A stretch of 64,000 bases of DNA from CAYQVW01 sp964421245 (GCA_964421245.1 CAYQVW010000005.1:21792-85791), one strand, 5' to 3'. Shown: positions 7,574-15,514, counted from the first letter of the stretch. A program made the numbers and translations. The notes: a model not told the origin generated them from the sequence alone.

Positions 7574-8800
7574 ATGTTTAAAATTGCTTTAAGAAATATT
7601 TTCCGCAACAAGCGCCGTTCGGTTTTGACCGGACTTTCTATTGCTGTTGCGGTTATGATTGCTGTCTACCTCTGGTCCTTTATCTCAGGGATAATGGACA
7701 ATATGTTTGATAATACGATCCGTCTGACCAGCGGCCATGTTAGAATTCTAAATTCAGAATATGTTAAACGAGAAAAGATGCTGCCCCTGGAATCCAATAT
7801 CCCGGATTACGTATCGATAGAAAAAATTGCGGAAAAAAATCCGAACGTCACGCTTACTGCGGGCAGAATCAAATTTGGTGTTTTGCTGGAGCACAAGGGA
7901 AAGAATAAACCGGTACTTGGTACCGGGATTGTTCCGGCGACCGAAAGTAAGATCTCCCATCTTGATCAAAAGATAGTTGAAGGCAGAATAATCAGACCGG
8001 GACAGGAAGAGATGAATATTGGTAAAAATTTGGCGCAGGAACTGGGGCTTAAACTTGGTGATACCCTAACCGTTGTGACCCAGACTGCCTATGGATCGAT
8101 CACTGCCATGAATCTTAAAATCGTAGGAATTTTCAACTTTGGGGTCCCCAGTGTCGATAAGACCACTTTTTATATTCCACTGGATAAAGCACAGGAACTA
8201 CTTGATTTGAACGGTGCAGTGACCGAAATATTTATTCTTATAAAAGATATGTATAAGGCGCCGGAAGTTGCCAAAGAGATCAAGGCCGTCCTTCCGAACC
8301 AATACACAACCAAGGCCTGGCAGGAGCAGGGTATTCTTTTTTTCTATATGGGATTCGCCAAGAAAATTTACGGCTCGATCTATTTTCTAATTCTCTTTCT
8401 GGCTAGCTTCACCATCCTCAATACGATGTTTATGTCGGTGTTGGAGAGGACCAAGGAGATCGGCACGATGAAGGCTCTGGGAATGAAGAACCGGCAGGTC
8501 ATGGGAGTAATCTTGTTTGAAGCCCTGCTGATTGGGACTATTGCCAGCTTTATCGGTGCGATCTGGGGAGCGGGAATTGCTTATTACCTGGCAACCGAAG
8601 GGATCGATTTTTCCGCAACTTTTAATGCGATGAAAGGGACCATTAATTTACCAATATCTTATGTTTATCGTGCAATATTTAGTTGGGGAATAATATTATT
8701 TGGTTTTTGCATGGGTATTTTATTTTCTATCCTGGCGGCTATCCCTCCGGCCCTTCGTGCTGCTAAGATGGAACCGACGGAGGCACTACGTGAAATTTAG
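7574..8800 (+). CDS. FtsX/MacB-like ABC permease 2 (LolC/E type)
   Basis: A 408-residue paralogue of the previous permease with the same layout: N-terminal helix (about 16-40), large periplasmic domain, FtsX motif ERTKEIGTMKALGMKNRQ before two further helices, and C-terminal MEPTEALREI. Two distinct permeases and one ATPase match a LolCDE-like asymmetric complex. The 3' end overlaps the next gene, whose GTG start and Shine-Dalgarno lie inside this frame, indicating translational coupling. Confidence 0.9.
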   Translation: MFKIALRNIFRNKRRSVLTGLSIAVAVMIAVYLWSFISGIMDNMFDNTIRLTSGHVRILNSEYVKREKMLPLESNIPDYVSIEKIAEKNPNVTLTAGRIKFGVLLEHKGKNKPVLGTGIVPATESKISHLDQKIVEGRIIRPGQEEMNIGKNLAQELGLKLGDTLTVVTQTAYGSITAMNLKIVGIFNFGVPSVDKTTFYIPLDKAQELLDLNGAVTEIFILIKDMYKAPEVAKEIKAVLPNQYTTKAWQEQGILFFYMGFAKKIYGSIYFLILFLASFTILNTMFMSVLERTKEIGTMKALGMKNRQVMGVILFEALLIGTIASFIGAIWGAGIAYYLATEGIDFSATFNAMKGTINLPISYVYRAIFSWGIILFGFCMGILFSILAAIPPALRAAKMEPTEALREI

Positions 8801-9521
8801 AATTTGGATTTTGGTATTGTTTAGTATTTCGTATTTCGGATTTAGTGCTTCTGCAATAACTGGCAATGAAATAATCAACAAAGTAGATAGCAACATGACT
8901 TTTGACTCTGCTCGTATGGAATCAAAGATGGTAATCCATGTAGGTAAACAGGTACGGACTAAAAAAATGATCAGCTGGGCTAAGGGAAGGGACAAATCCT
9001 TTGCAGAATTCACCTATCCAGCACGAGATAAAGGAGTTAAATATCTTAAAATTGGCGACAATATGTGGATGTATCTTCCATCAGTCGACAAAATAATAAA
9101 AATCGCCGGCCATATGCTGCGGCAATCCATGATGGGTTCAGACTTTAGTTATGAAGATGCCCTAGAAAGCAACAAGCTCTTAGAAAAATATAAAGTTAAA
9201 TTAGCCGGAGAGAACAAAACATCTTATATTCTCGAACTTGTTGCAAAAGTAAAAAAGGTTACATATTATAAGAGAAAAATCTGGGTTAATAAGAAAACTT
9301 TTATTCCGACAAAAGAAGAGCTCTTTGCCAAATCGGGCAAAAAATTAAAAATCATGACCATGAGCAAAATTAAAAAATTCGGAAGACGCAATTATCCAAC
9401 CTATATAACCATAAAAAATCTTTTGCGCAGGAATTCGAAGACCGAACTTTTTACAACAAAAGCTCAGTTTAATATTGATATCCCTGCCGGCACATTTACT
9501 CAGAGAAACTTAAAAAAGTGA
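8790..9521 (+). CDS. periplasmic LolA-like outer membrane lipoprotein-sorting protein (module B)
   Basis: A 243-residue secreted protein. The start is the GTG at 8790, with GGAGG about 7 nt before it; the signal peptide runs to about SASA. The core KIGDNMWMYLPSVDKIIKI followed by GSDFSYEDA is diagnostic of the LolA_like family (PF17131-type). It is clearly paralogous to the protein at 1869. It lies after an ABC ATPase and two permeases, and before a barrel, so it probably receives cargo from the permeases and hands it to the outer membrane. Its signal-peptide coding sequence is built from a 7-bp repeat (see 8791). Confidence 0.87.
   Translation: MKFRIWILVLFSISYFGFSASAITGNEIINKVDSNMTFDSARMESKMVIHVGKQVRTKKMISWAKGRDKSFAEFTYPARDKGVKYLKIGDNMWMYLPSVDKIIKIAGHMLRQSMMGSDFSYEDALESNKLLEKYKVKLAGENKTSYILELVAKVKKVTYYKRKIWVNKKTFIPTKEELFAKSGKKLKIMTMSKIKKFGRRNYPTYITIKNLLRRNSKTELFTTKAQFNIDIPAGTFTQRNLKK
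8791..8846 (+). repeat. 7-bp repeat that encodes a signal peptide
   Basis: Eight consecutive heptamers, including TGAAATT, TAGAATT, TGGATTT, TGGTATT, ATTTCGT, ATTTCGG and ATTTAGT. Read in frame they give alternating hydrophobic residues (FRIWILVLFSISYFGF). The stop codon of the preceding permease also lies in the repeat. Confidence 0.6.
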
Positions 9522-10549
9522 TAAAAAAAGTTTTAATCATATTTATTCTTTTGCAGAGTATGGTTGCCGCTGGTGTAGAGCTGGGAGGTTCGTATGAAAA
9601 TAGCCCGGTCGTTCTATTGAAAAAAGACGGCAGCGGGGTTATTGCCGATCTTAATAGATTGCGTCTGCTGTTTGATGTAAGGACAGGTCGCGACCTGTCC
9701 TTACATCTTGAGCCTCGTTATTATTATTTGGTCCAATCCAATACATTGGCCATAGCCGGTATTTCTGATATTAATAAGATTGTTTGGGATAAATATTATC
9801 TAAAAGCAAATCTCGATTTTCTATCATTGACTGCTGGAAAACAACGCATTGCCTGGGGTACTGGCTATATTTGGAATCCGACTGATGTTTTTAATCCCTA
9901 TGTTTTGTCTTTTGCAGTAGGGCAGGAGGATGAAACCAATGTGGAGGCAGCAAGAGCTGAAATTTCACTTGGTGCGGCAAGTGGAATAGATGGTTATGTT
10001 TTAGGAGATGGCAGCAGAAGGGGAATGAAAGCTAAGACCAATGTTGGATTGTTTGATCTATCTTTAAGCTATGTGGATTTAGCAAGTTCTGGATTCCAGT
10101 GGGGGGTGGATTTTTCTGGGGAGTGGGGGATTGGGATAAGAGGTGAGGTTGCAGCTAGGTATCCAAATAGATATTTTCGAGGAGTTTTAGGAAGTGACTA
10201 TACTTTTGAAAATGGGGTTTATGTTAATCTTGAATATTTTTACAATGGTCTAGGAAGACAGAATAAAGATAACTATAATTGGAACAGTACCAATCAACTA
10301 GGTCGGGATTATCTTTATTTTGGAATAAACAAAAATTTAGATGAGATTACAAAAATAAGTGGATCAGTTATTGCCAACTTGAATGATCAAAGCTTTTTAA
10401 TCTATCCATCCTATAGTCGCAATGTGGCCGAAAATGTTGATCTAAGTGTAGAATCAATGCTGTTGGGTGGGCAAATTGGATCGGAATATAATTCAACTGA
10501 TTTTGGAGCGGGTAAATTGGGATTGGTTAGAATAAAATATAGCTTTTAA
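9518..10549 (+). CDS. outer-membrane beta-barrel protein (module B), DUF1302-like
   Basis: A 343-residue secreted protein with signal peptide 1-18, many amphipathic strands and a C-terminal aromatic residue (KYSF), as in outer-membrane barrels. The motif AGKQRIAWGTG then NPTDVFNP parallels the barrel at 2617. The GTG start overlaps the TGA of the LolA-like gene (GTGA). It is the last gene of the ABC operon. A perfect 34-bp palindrome (9674-9707) lies in frame near residue 60. The 3' end overlaps the convergent cyclophilin gene by 4 nt. It is probably a channel or acceptor for the ABC/LolA-like route. Confidence 0.72.
   Translation: MIKKVLIIFILLQSMVAAGVELGGSYENSPVVLLKKDGSGVIADLNRLRLLFDVRTGRDLSLHLEPRYYYLVQSNTLAIAGISDINKIVWDKYYLKANLDFLSLTAGKQRIAWGTGYIWNPTDVFNPYVLSFAVGQEDETNVEAARAEISLGAASGIDGYVLGDGSRRGMKAKTNVGLFDLSLSYVDLASSGFQWGVDFSGEWGIGIRGEVAARYPNRYFRGVLGSDYTFENGVYVNLEYFYNGLGRQNKDNYNWNSTNQLGRDYLYFGINKNLDEITKISGSVIANLNDQSFLIYPSYSRNVAENVDLSVESMLLGGQIGSEYNSTDFGAGKLGLVRIKYSF
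9674..9707 (+). repeat. perfect 34-bp palindrome inside a coding sequence
   Basis: Two 17-nt arms meet at 9690/9691; the left arm is GATGTAAGGACAGGTCG and the right arm is its exact reverse complement. It is read through as DVRTGRDLSLH. It resembles the palindromic elements that insert in frame into bacterial genes. Confidence 0.9.
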
Positions 10550-11106
10550 AGCTCTTCTTTAATTGTTATCTTTTTAAGAATAATATCTTCTGTTGGTTTG
10601 TCGTGGCCATCTCGCTCTACATTTGATATTGTATCAACTATATCTTGTCCACCAATTACTTGTCCAAAGATAGTGTGTTTGCCATTTAACCAGGTTGTTG
10701 GAACGACGGTAATAAAAAATTGTGATCCGTTGGTTCCAGGACCAGAGTTGGCCATTGCTAATCTTCCAACTTTATCAAAACCGAGTTCTTCTACAAATTC
10801 GTCTTCAAATTGATAACCAGGTCCACCCATTCCTGTTCCCTCTGGATCTCCACCCTGAATCATAAAGTTTGGAATAACCCTATGAAAGATGGTTCCATCG
10901 TAAAAAGATTTTTTATTTAATTTAATAAGATTTTCGACTGTCTTTGGTGTCTGTTTTGGATAGAGTTCACAGGTAATGTTTCCTTTGTTGGTTTCGAATA
11001 CGGCATATAATTTATCTGGCATTTTTGATTTTCCTCCCATTGCAATTGCAATGCTTATTACGACAAGTAGTATTATAAATGAAACAATAAAAATTTTATT
11101 TTTCAT
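10546..11106 (-). CDS. membrane-anchored cyclophilin-type peptidyl-prolyl isomerase
   Basis: A 186-residue protein: hydrophobic anchor or signal at residues 5-23, then a complete cyclophilin domain. Key motifs are FHRVIPNFMIQGGDPEGTG (catalytic Arg and substrate pocket), MANSGPGTNGSQFFIT and WLNGKHTIFG. It catalyses cis-trans isomerisation of X-Pro bonds, here probably on the outer face of the cytoplasmic membrane, aiding folding of secreted proteins. The gene lies about 20 nt downstream of the rnpB RNA on the same strand and may share its promoter. Its 3' end overlaps the barrel gene by 4 nt. Confidence 0.93.
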   Translation of the reverse strand: MKNKIFIVSFIILLVVISIAIAMGGKSKMPDKLYAVFETNKGNITCELYPKQTPKTVENLIKLNKKSFYDGTIFHRVIPNFMIQGGDPEGTGMGGPGYQFEDEFVEELGFDKVGRLAMANSGPGTNGSQFFITVVPTTWLNGKHTIFGQVIGGQDIVDTISNVERDGHDKPTEDIILKKITIKEEL

Positions 11107-11128
11107 AAATAAATATTAACATAAAAAA

Positions 11129-11470
11129 AGGCAGACCGTAAGCCGGATTCTGTCTTAGACGATCATCTATCTGGGGTAGTTATCTCTAACTACCTCGTTG
11201 CGATCTACTCGGGATCATAACGTTCGAGCCAAACTCTCCCTTTTTGATCTTGCTCCGCGTGGGGTTTGGCGCACCGCTAGTTACCTAGCTGTCGTGTGGG
11301 AGCTCTTACCTCCCATTTTCACCTATTGCCACCAAACCTTTAGGGTTTAGTTCGGCCGTATGTTTTCTGTGCCACTTTCCTTCAGATTACTCTGACTGGA
11401 CGTTATCCAGCACGCTTGCTCTTTGGAGTCCGGACTTTCCTCCCCGTAGGGCGATCATCTGGTCTACCTA
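11129..11470 (-). ncRNA. rnpB: RNase P RNA, bacterial type A
   Basis: On the minus strand the P4-forming segment GAGGAAAGTCCGGACTCC and the closing ACAGAATCCGGCTTA are present, together with the conserved TAAGAGC core. The ends are set by the P1 helix, AGGTAGACC pairing with GGTCTGCCT. A run of seven U follows the 3' end. The product is the catalytic RNA that trims tRNA 5' leaders. The promoter -10 lies just upstream. Confidence 0.96.
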
Positions 11471-11475
11471 TTTCT

Positions 11476-11497
11476 ATTATACCACCATATTGTGGTA
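11476..11497. promoter_or_regulatory. divergent promoter region with inverted repeat, rnpB and flippase-like gene
   Basis: A perfect minus-strand TATAAT (11481-11476) lies about 6 nt from the rnpB 5' end. Overlapping it is TACCAC-N6-GTGGTA (11480-11497), an inverted repeat. On the plus strand TAGAAT (11496-11501) ends 8 nt before the ATG at 11510, a leaderless layout. The repeat could be an operator affecting both promoters, or chance. Confidence 0.5.
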
Positions 11498-11509
11498 GAA
11501 TATCTTTTC

Positions 11510-12454
11510 ATGGATAAATTAAAAATTATACTTAAGATTGTTTTTAGTGTGGCTGTAATGGCCTTCATTGTAAGTAAAATTGACCTTGCTGCTTTGGGGA
11601 AGGTTCTCTCGTCAGCAAATATATTACTAATTATTTTGAGTTTTTTTGTTTTTGCACCTTTAATGCTCTTAATGGTTGTCCGCTGGAAACTTTTACTTGA
11701 TATTTTTCACAAAGAGATTCCATTTAAAGATTTGGTATCTGTCTATTGGATCGGTCTCTTTTTTAGCCTCTTTTTGCCATCGGCAATAGGAGGGGATGCG
11801 GTAAAGATGTATAAGTTATCAAAACACCATGGAAAACCGATTGAGGTTTCGACTTCTGTTTTAATGGATAGAATAGTGGGGCTAACCTCTCTTTGTATTC
11901 TTTCTTTTGGCAGTATTTTAATTTTTAGAAATTCTTTTGATTTTGACTTGGCTGGGAAAATAATTGGAGGTGTAGCCTTCTTCCTATTTATGTTCTATTT
12001 GATAATTTTTAATGTGAAAGCTGTTAAAAAAATCCCCTTAGTTAGACCATTGCTTAAATTTTTAAAAATAGAGAAAATTGTTCGCAATTTGTATTTAAGT
12101 TTTAATTTTTACTTCAATCACTTTACTGTTTTGCTAAAGGCGGTCGTGGTTTCGTTCGCTTGTAATTTAATTATGGCGTTCTCAATTTATCTTTTGGCTT
12201 TGGCTGTTGGCATAAATATTTCTGTAGTTTATTTTTTTGTTATTATGCCGATTGTTTTTATGATTTCTATTCTTCCTATTTCGATGAGTGGATTGGGTTT
12301 ACAGGATGGAGCCTATGTCTTTTTCTTGGGGCAGGTTGGGGTTCCGCCTGCTTTGGCTTTTTCAATGTCCTTGATAGGGCACGTTGTCAGATATTTAACC
12401 GGTCTTATCGGCGGGATTTTTTATCTATTTGAGCGTGATCGATCCCGAGGTTAG
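11510..12454 (+). CDS. flippase-like membrane protein, UPF0104 / LPG-synthase TM family
   Basis: A 314-residue protein with about eight transmembrane helices, of the AglD/YbhN/MprF transmembrane family (PF03706). Typical features are FLPSAIGGDAVKMY after the second helix pair and LPISMSGLGLQDGAYVFF near the C-terminus. Members are linked to lipid synthesis or flipping. I start it at the ATG at 11510; an in-frame GTG further upstream overlaps the promoter repeat. No Shine-Dalgarno; TAGAAT ends 8 nt before the ATG. The last 50 nt overlap the convergent ribonuclease H gene. Confidence 0.85.
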   Translation: MDKLKIILKIVFSVAVMAFIVSKIDLAALGKVLSSANILLIILSFFVFAPLMLLMVVRWKLLLDIFHKEIPFKDLVSVYWIGLFFSLFLPSAIGGDAVKMYKLSKHHGKPIEVSTSVLMDRIVGLTSLCILSFGSILIFRNSFDFDLAGKIIGGVAFFLFMFYLIIFNVKAVKKIPLVRPLLKFLKIEKIVRNLYLSFNFYFNHFTVLLKAVVVSFACNLIMAFSIYLLALAVGINISVVYFFVIMPIVFMISILPISMSGLGLQDGAYVFFLGQVGVPPALAFSMSLIGHVVRYLTGLIGGIFYLFERDRSRG

Positions 12455-12809
12455 CTAACTTATCTGCTTCTTTATTTTGTTCACGTCTTACATGTGAAAT
12501 CGAGAACTTTTTCAATCTTTTTATCAATAAGTTTGCGTTTATAAAAAGAGGTTTTAATTTTTCGTTTTTTACTCTATATTCGCCATTTATTTGTTTTACC
12601 AAAAGCTCGGAATCAGAATAAAAATGTACTTCTTTGTATCCTAAAATTAGGATCTCTTCTAATCCACGCAGTAGGGCAGTGTATTCGGCCACATTATTGG
12701 TGGTCTCTCCGATATAATCATGAATATCTTTTATGTTTTGGATATGAATACCAATTCCAGCTGGTCCTGGATTACCGCGAGCGGCTCCATCTATGTAAAC
12801 TTTAATCAT
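12405..12809 (-). CDS. ribonuclease HI family protein
   Basis: A 134-residue RNase H-fold enzyme with all four acidic catalytic positions visible: D7 in YIDGAARGNPG, E42 in NNVAEY, D66 in YSDSE and D116 in NKEADKLAN. It cuts the RNA strand of RNA-DNA hybrids. It is the short, cyanobacterial/archaeal-like form lacking the basic protrusion of E. coli RnhA. The ATG at 12809 has no Shine-Dalgarno, and a perfect TATAAT ends 9 nt upstream, so the mRNA is probably leaderless. The 3' end overlaps the convergent membrane-protein gene by 50 nt. Confidence 0.93.
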   Translation of the reverse strand: MIKVYIDGAARGNPGPAGIGIHIQNIKDIHDYIGETTNNVAEYTALLRGLEEILILGYKEVHFYSDSELLVKQINGEYRVKNEKLKPLFINANLLIKRLKKFSISHVRREQNKEADKLANLGIDHAQIDKKSRR

Positions 12810-12818
12810 TCGAGAGAC

Positions 12819-12824
12819 ATTATA
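12819..12824 (-). promoter_or_regulatory. -10 element of leaderless ribonuclease H promoter
   Basis: Minus-strand TATAAT, then 9 nt, then ATG. No convincing -35 at 17 nt (TTCATC). Confidence 0.6.
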
Positions 12825-12877
12825 GCAAATATTTCAAATTAGATGAAATTTCTTTATGATCATAAAGATATATAATC

Positions 12878-13570
12878 ATGCCAAAATATGCATTTGATGT
12901 TGTGAAGACTCATTCTACGCTAACGAGTATAGCGGCTCCAGGTAAAACTAGAGTTGTTCCAGCCCATGTTGCCAATGAATTGTCTCAAATAGATTCACCA
13001 GAAGCAGCTGGAGTATTTCTTACTAGCGCTGGTTTAGAAGAACCCAAAGACACCGATAGATCAAGTAATACAGCTTATACTGTTACAATGAGTGATTGTT
13101 CTGACCAATATTTTGGGATTCAAGTGGTTTTTCCAAAAATACATTGTGATTTAATCCCTGCTGGTTCTTTGTTGGTTAATTGTCTAATTCCTGATGTTAA
13201 TATCTTTGAAGCGGAAAGAATTTTGGGTCTATTTATACGAAAGATTGAAGCCATTTCTAATAAATTAGAAGCATCTCCTTTTGCATGTATTACAGGCAAT
13301 AAAACAGGGGGTCCTCTCAATGCTTTGCATCTTAGGGGATTTAGATTCTTTTTTAGTCCAGACCCCGATCCTTTATTTAAGAGAATTAAGGATGGTTTAG
13401 ATGCTATGGCTCAGTTAGGTTCTCCTCCGGCAGGAACAACGAGGATGGCTTTGGCCGATAGAGTTCAAAATCTTAAATTTTGTGAATCTGCGAGTGGAAT
13501 TATTGCCCACTCAATATTGGAAGACATTAAGACGTATAATGCTAGGACAAATTTAGTTGATATGAGATAG
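12878..13570 (+). CDS. hypothetical protein, orphan, soluble
   Basis: A 230-residue protein I do not recognise. It has no signal peptide or membrane segment; there are several cysteines (MSDCSDQY, PKIHCDL, LVNCLIP, PFACITG) and a Gly/Pro-rich SPPAGTT loop. The ATG has no Shine-Dalgarno; AT-rich -10-like elements lie just upstream. It is a single-gene unit between divergent ribonuclease H and convergent DJ-1 genes, overlapping the latter by 18 nt. Its start context resembles that of the orphan at 3970. No function can be proposed. Confidence 0.65.
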   Translation: MPKYAFDVVKTHSTLTSIAAPGKTRVVPAHVANELSQIDSPEAAGVFLTSAGLEEPKDTDRSSNTAYTVTMSDCSDQYFGIQVVFPKIHCDLIPAGSLLVNCLIPDVNIFEAERILGLFIRKIEAISNKLEASPFACITGNKTGGPLNALHLRGFRFFFSPDPDPLFKRIKDGLDAMAQLGSPPAGTTRMALADRVQNLKFCESASGIIAHSILEDIKTYNARTNLVDMR

Positions 13571-14071
13571 TTTTTTTAAGATCTCATTTCCAAATTTTTT
13601 TGCACTCTCCGGCCCATCCGCTGTTATTAAATTCCCATCAACCTCTAATCCAGATCCAGTATAGTTTGCCCCTTTTGATTTTAGGTTTTCCGCTTCTCCT
13701 GGAAAACAAGTGGCAGTTTTACCTTTTAATAATCCAGCATTGGCAAGAATAGATGGAGCGCCGCAAATTGCGGCTAATATTTTATTTTTATCTATGGTTT
13801 CTTTCGCAATTTTTTGTGCGAGAGGATCGTTAAAATAATTATAACTTCCCGGTCCACCTATATAAATTACAGCGGCATAATTGTCAACTTTAATATCCTT
13901 TAATAAAACATCTACTTTCGTAGTTATTCCTAGTTTTCCTTTTGCAATTCCCAAAATAGTTGATGCAGTAATCACTTTTACCCCACCATTTTCTAGAACT
14001 TTTTTTGATTCAGAGTATTCTTCATCACGAAAGCCAGAAGCTGCGATTATCATTACAACTTTTTTGTTCAA
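13553..14071 (-). CDS. DJ-1/PfpI family protein
   Basis: A 172-residue protein of the DJ-1/PfpI fold. The nucleophile-elbow cysteine is C103 in AAICGAPS, and the acidic partner lies in FRDEEY (E17/E18), as in the protease-like and glyoxalase-like members. It probably handles damaged proteins or metabolites. The start is taken as TTG at 14071, overlapping the stop of the upstream site-2 protease gene (TTGA); an internal ATG six codons later is an alternative. It is the third gene of a minus-strand operon starting at 15440, so it may act in envelope or oxidative stress, which is inference. Confidence 0.88.
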   Translation of the reverse strand: MNKKVVMIIAASGFRDEEYSESKKVLENGGVKVITASTILGIAKGKLGITTKVDVLLKDIKVDNYAAVIYIGGPGSYNYFNDPLAQKIAKETIDKNKILAAICGAPSILANAGLLKGKTATCFPGEAENLKSKGANYTGSGLEVDGNLITADGPESAKKFGNEILKKLSHIN

Positions 14072-15192
14072 GACTTGTCTTCCTCAAGATGCGATTTTAT
14101 TTCAAACAATCGAATAATATCTTTTTGAGAAATAATTCCGACGATCTTCTTTTTTTCAATAACCAAGAGCCGTCCAATTCCGCTTCCCGCTATTCTTGAT
14201 AAAGCAGTTGTTATGTGTGCGTTGGGGGAGATAATAAATCTTTCGTTAATAGGAATACAAATATCTTCTGCGGTTTTGTTATTCCATTCTTCTTTTGGAA
14301 CTTCTTTTAAATCATGAAAGGTTAATATTCCAAGCAATATATCGTCTTTGACGACTGGAAAGGCACTGTGCCTAAATTTTAGAATGTAATTATTAAAAAT
14401 GTTTTCTATGTTTTCATCGCCAGCTGTCCAAATAACATTTTTACTCATAACATCTTTAACTCTTGTTTTTGAAAATATCTTTTTTAAGAGTAGTTGTCTA
14501 TAACTTGCTTCGGCTGCCTCGAACAAAAATAGACCAATAAAAGCAAACCAAATTCCTGATAGGATATTTCCAGATAGTAATGACAAGACTCCAAGGCCAA
14601 TCAATACAGCCGCAAATGTTTTTCCAAATATGGAAGCAATCTTTGTTGCCTTTCTAAGATCTTTTAAGAAAAACCAGAGGCCAGCTCTTAGGATTCTTCC
14701 GCCATCCAAAGGAAATCCAGGAACCATGTTAAATACTACTATTACCGAATTTATTATAAAAAGATAATTGCTGATTGCCCATATTATCGGACTTGTTTGA
14801 AATAATCTTGATATTACAAAAAAAGTGACTGCAAGAAATAGACTCACTAGGGGGCCTGCGACCGCCATTTTAAATTCAACTATTGGGCTGGTTGGTTCTT
14901 TTTCCATATGTGCCACTCCGCCAAAAACAAAAAGTGTAATCCCAGCAATCGGCAGTTTGTTTCTTTTTGCAACAATAGAATGTGATAGTTCATGCAGCAG
15001 TAAACAAATAAAAAGCAAGAGAGAAGAAGTAAACCCCATGGTCCAGTAAAAAAGCTGGTTTAGTCCTGGTAGAACATATGGGAAATAACCCTCTGCCAAG
15101 CTATAGATGATTAATCCGAGAATAATAAACCAGCTGACATTTATTTCAATCGGAATCCCAAGGATTGTTGTTATTTTAAAAGAGTTTTTCAT
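14068..15192 (-). CDS. site-2-protease family metalloprotease (M50) with CBS pair
   Basis: A 374-residue intramembrane protease. Zinc motif HELSH is at residues 67-71 and the second-site aspartate is in PGFPLDGG (D163), within about six transmembrane helices. Two CBS domains follow (about 235-355), which usually bind adenosine nucleotides and could link activity to energy state. This SpoIVFB/Rip3-like layout cleaves transmembrane substrates, often anti-sigma or regulatory proteins. Its ATG overlaps the stop of the small membrane protein upstream (ATGA), and its stop overlaps the DJ-1 start, so the three genes are one operon. Confidence 0.93.
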   Translation of the reverse strand: MKNSFKITTILGIPIEINVSWFIILGLIIYSLAEGYFPYVLPGLNQLFYWTMGFTSSLLLFICLLLHELSHSIVAKRNKLPIAGITLFVFGGVAHMEKEPTSPIVEFKMAVAGPLVSLFLAVTFFVISRLFQTSPIIWAISNYLFIINSVIVVFNMVPGFPLDGGRILRAGLWFFLKDLRKATKIASIFGKTFAAVLIGLGVLSLLSGNILSGIWFAFIGLFLFEAAEASYRQLLLKKIFSKTRVKDVMSKNVIWTAGDENIENIFNNYILKFRHSAFPVVKDDILLGILTFHDLKEVPKEEWNNKTAEDICIPINERFIISPNAHITTALSRIAGSGIGRLLVIEKKKIVGIISQKDIIRLFEIKSHLEEDKS

Positions 15193-15440
15193 TTTTTATA
15201 AGCATCCACAATGTTGTAGATCCAAAACGATATAGCAATAATAATGGAAATCGCTAGTGTGACCAAGAATGTTTCACCCCTACAAAAAAGTAGGATTGTA
15301 TATAAAAACAAGGGAATAGAGAAGTAGAAGTTTAGTAAATAAAGGATTCCTTTTTTTTCATCATTTTTAATAATCTGTCCAAGTCCAACAACTGCAAAAG
15401 ATAGTAGGGCCGGCACAATGTATTTCCTTGTCTTAGCCAT
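15189..15440 (-). CDS. small TM2/DUF5683-like membrane protein
   Basis: An 83-residue protein with about three hydrophobic segments. It has the P-A-L-L-S...G-L-G-Q pattern at the N-terminus and YNIVDAYKK at the end, as in TM2-like proteins. Function unknown. I start it at the ATG at 15440: a TATAAT ends exactly 9 nt upstream with TTGCCC 17 nt before that, giving a probable leaderless mRNA. A longer frame from an upstream TTG would run through this promoter. It leads the site-2 protease/DJ-1 operon and may be a partner or substrate of the protease. Confidence 0.72.
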   Translation of the reverse strand: MAKTRKYIVPALLSFAVVGLGQIIKNDEKKGILYLLNFYFSIPLFLYTILLFCRGETFLVTLAISIIIAISFWIYNIVDAYKK

Positions 15441-15449
15441 ATTTTGTGA

Positions 15450-15478
15450 ATTATAGCCCTTTGACAAGCTCAGGGCAA
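15450..15478 (-). promoter_or_regulatory. leaderless promoter of the site-2 protease operon
   Basis: Minus strand TTGCCC (15478-15473), 17-nt spacer, TATAAT (15455-15450), 9 nt, ATG at 15440. The -35 and spacer fall within a REP-like repeat. Confidence 0.65.
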
Positions 15479-15479
15479 G
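15457..15479. repeat. REP-like element, CCCTTTGACAAGCTCAGGG type
   Basis: CCCTTTGACAAGCTCAGGG followed by CAAG. It belongs to the widespread CCCTTCGACNNNNTCAGGG family of short dispersed repeats. A second copy is at 17488. It lies between two divergent leaderless promoters and supplies part of the minus-strand one. Confidence 0.6.
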
Positions 15480-15485
15480 TTCTAC

Positions 15486-15514
15486 TTGACAGACGGGTCT
15501 ATTTATCTTATATT
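15486..15514 (+). promoter_or_regulatory. strong leaderless promoter of the SLH-porin gene
   Basis: Consensus TTGACA (15486-15491), 17-nt spacer, TATATT (15509-15514), then 9 nt and ATG. Transcription should start about 3 nt before the start codon, leaving no room for a Shine-Dalgarno. Confidence 0.8.
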
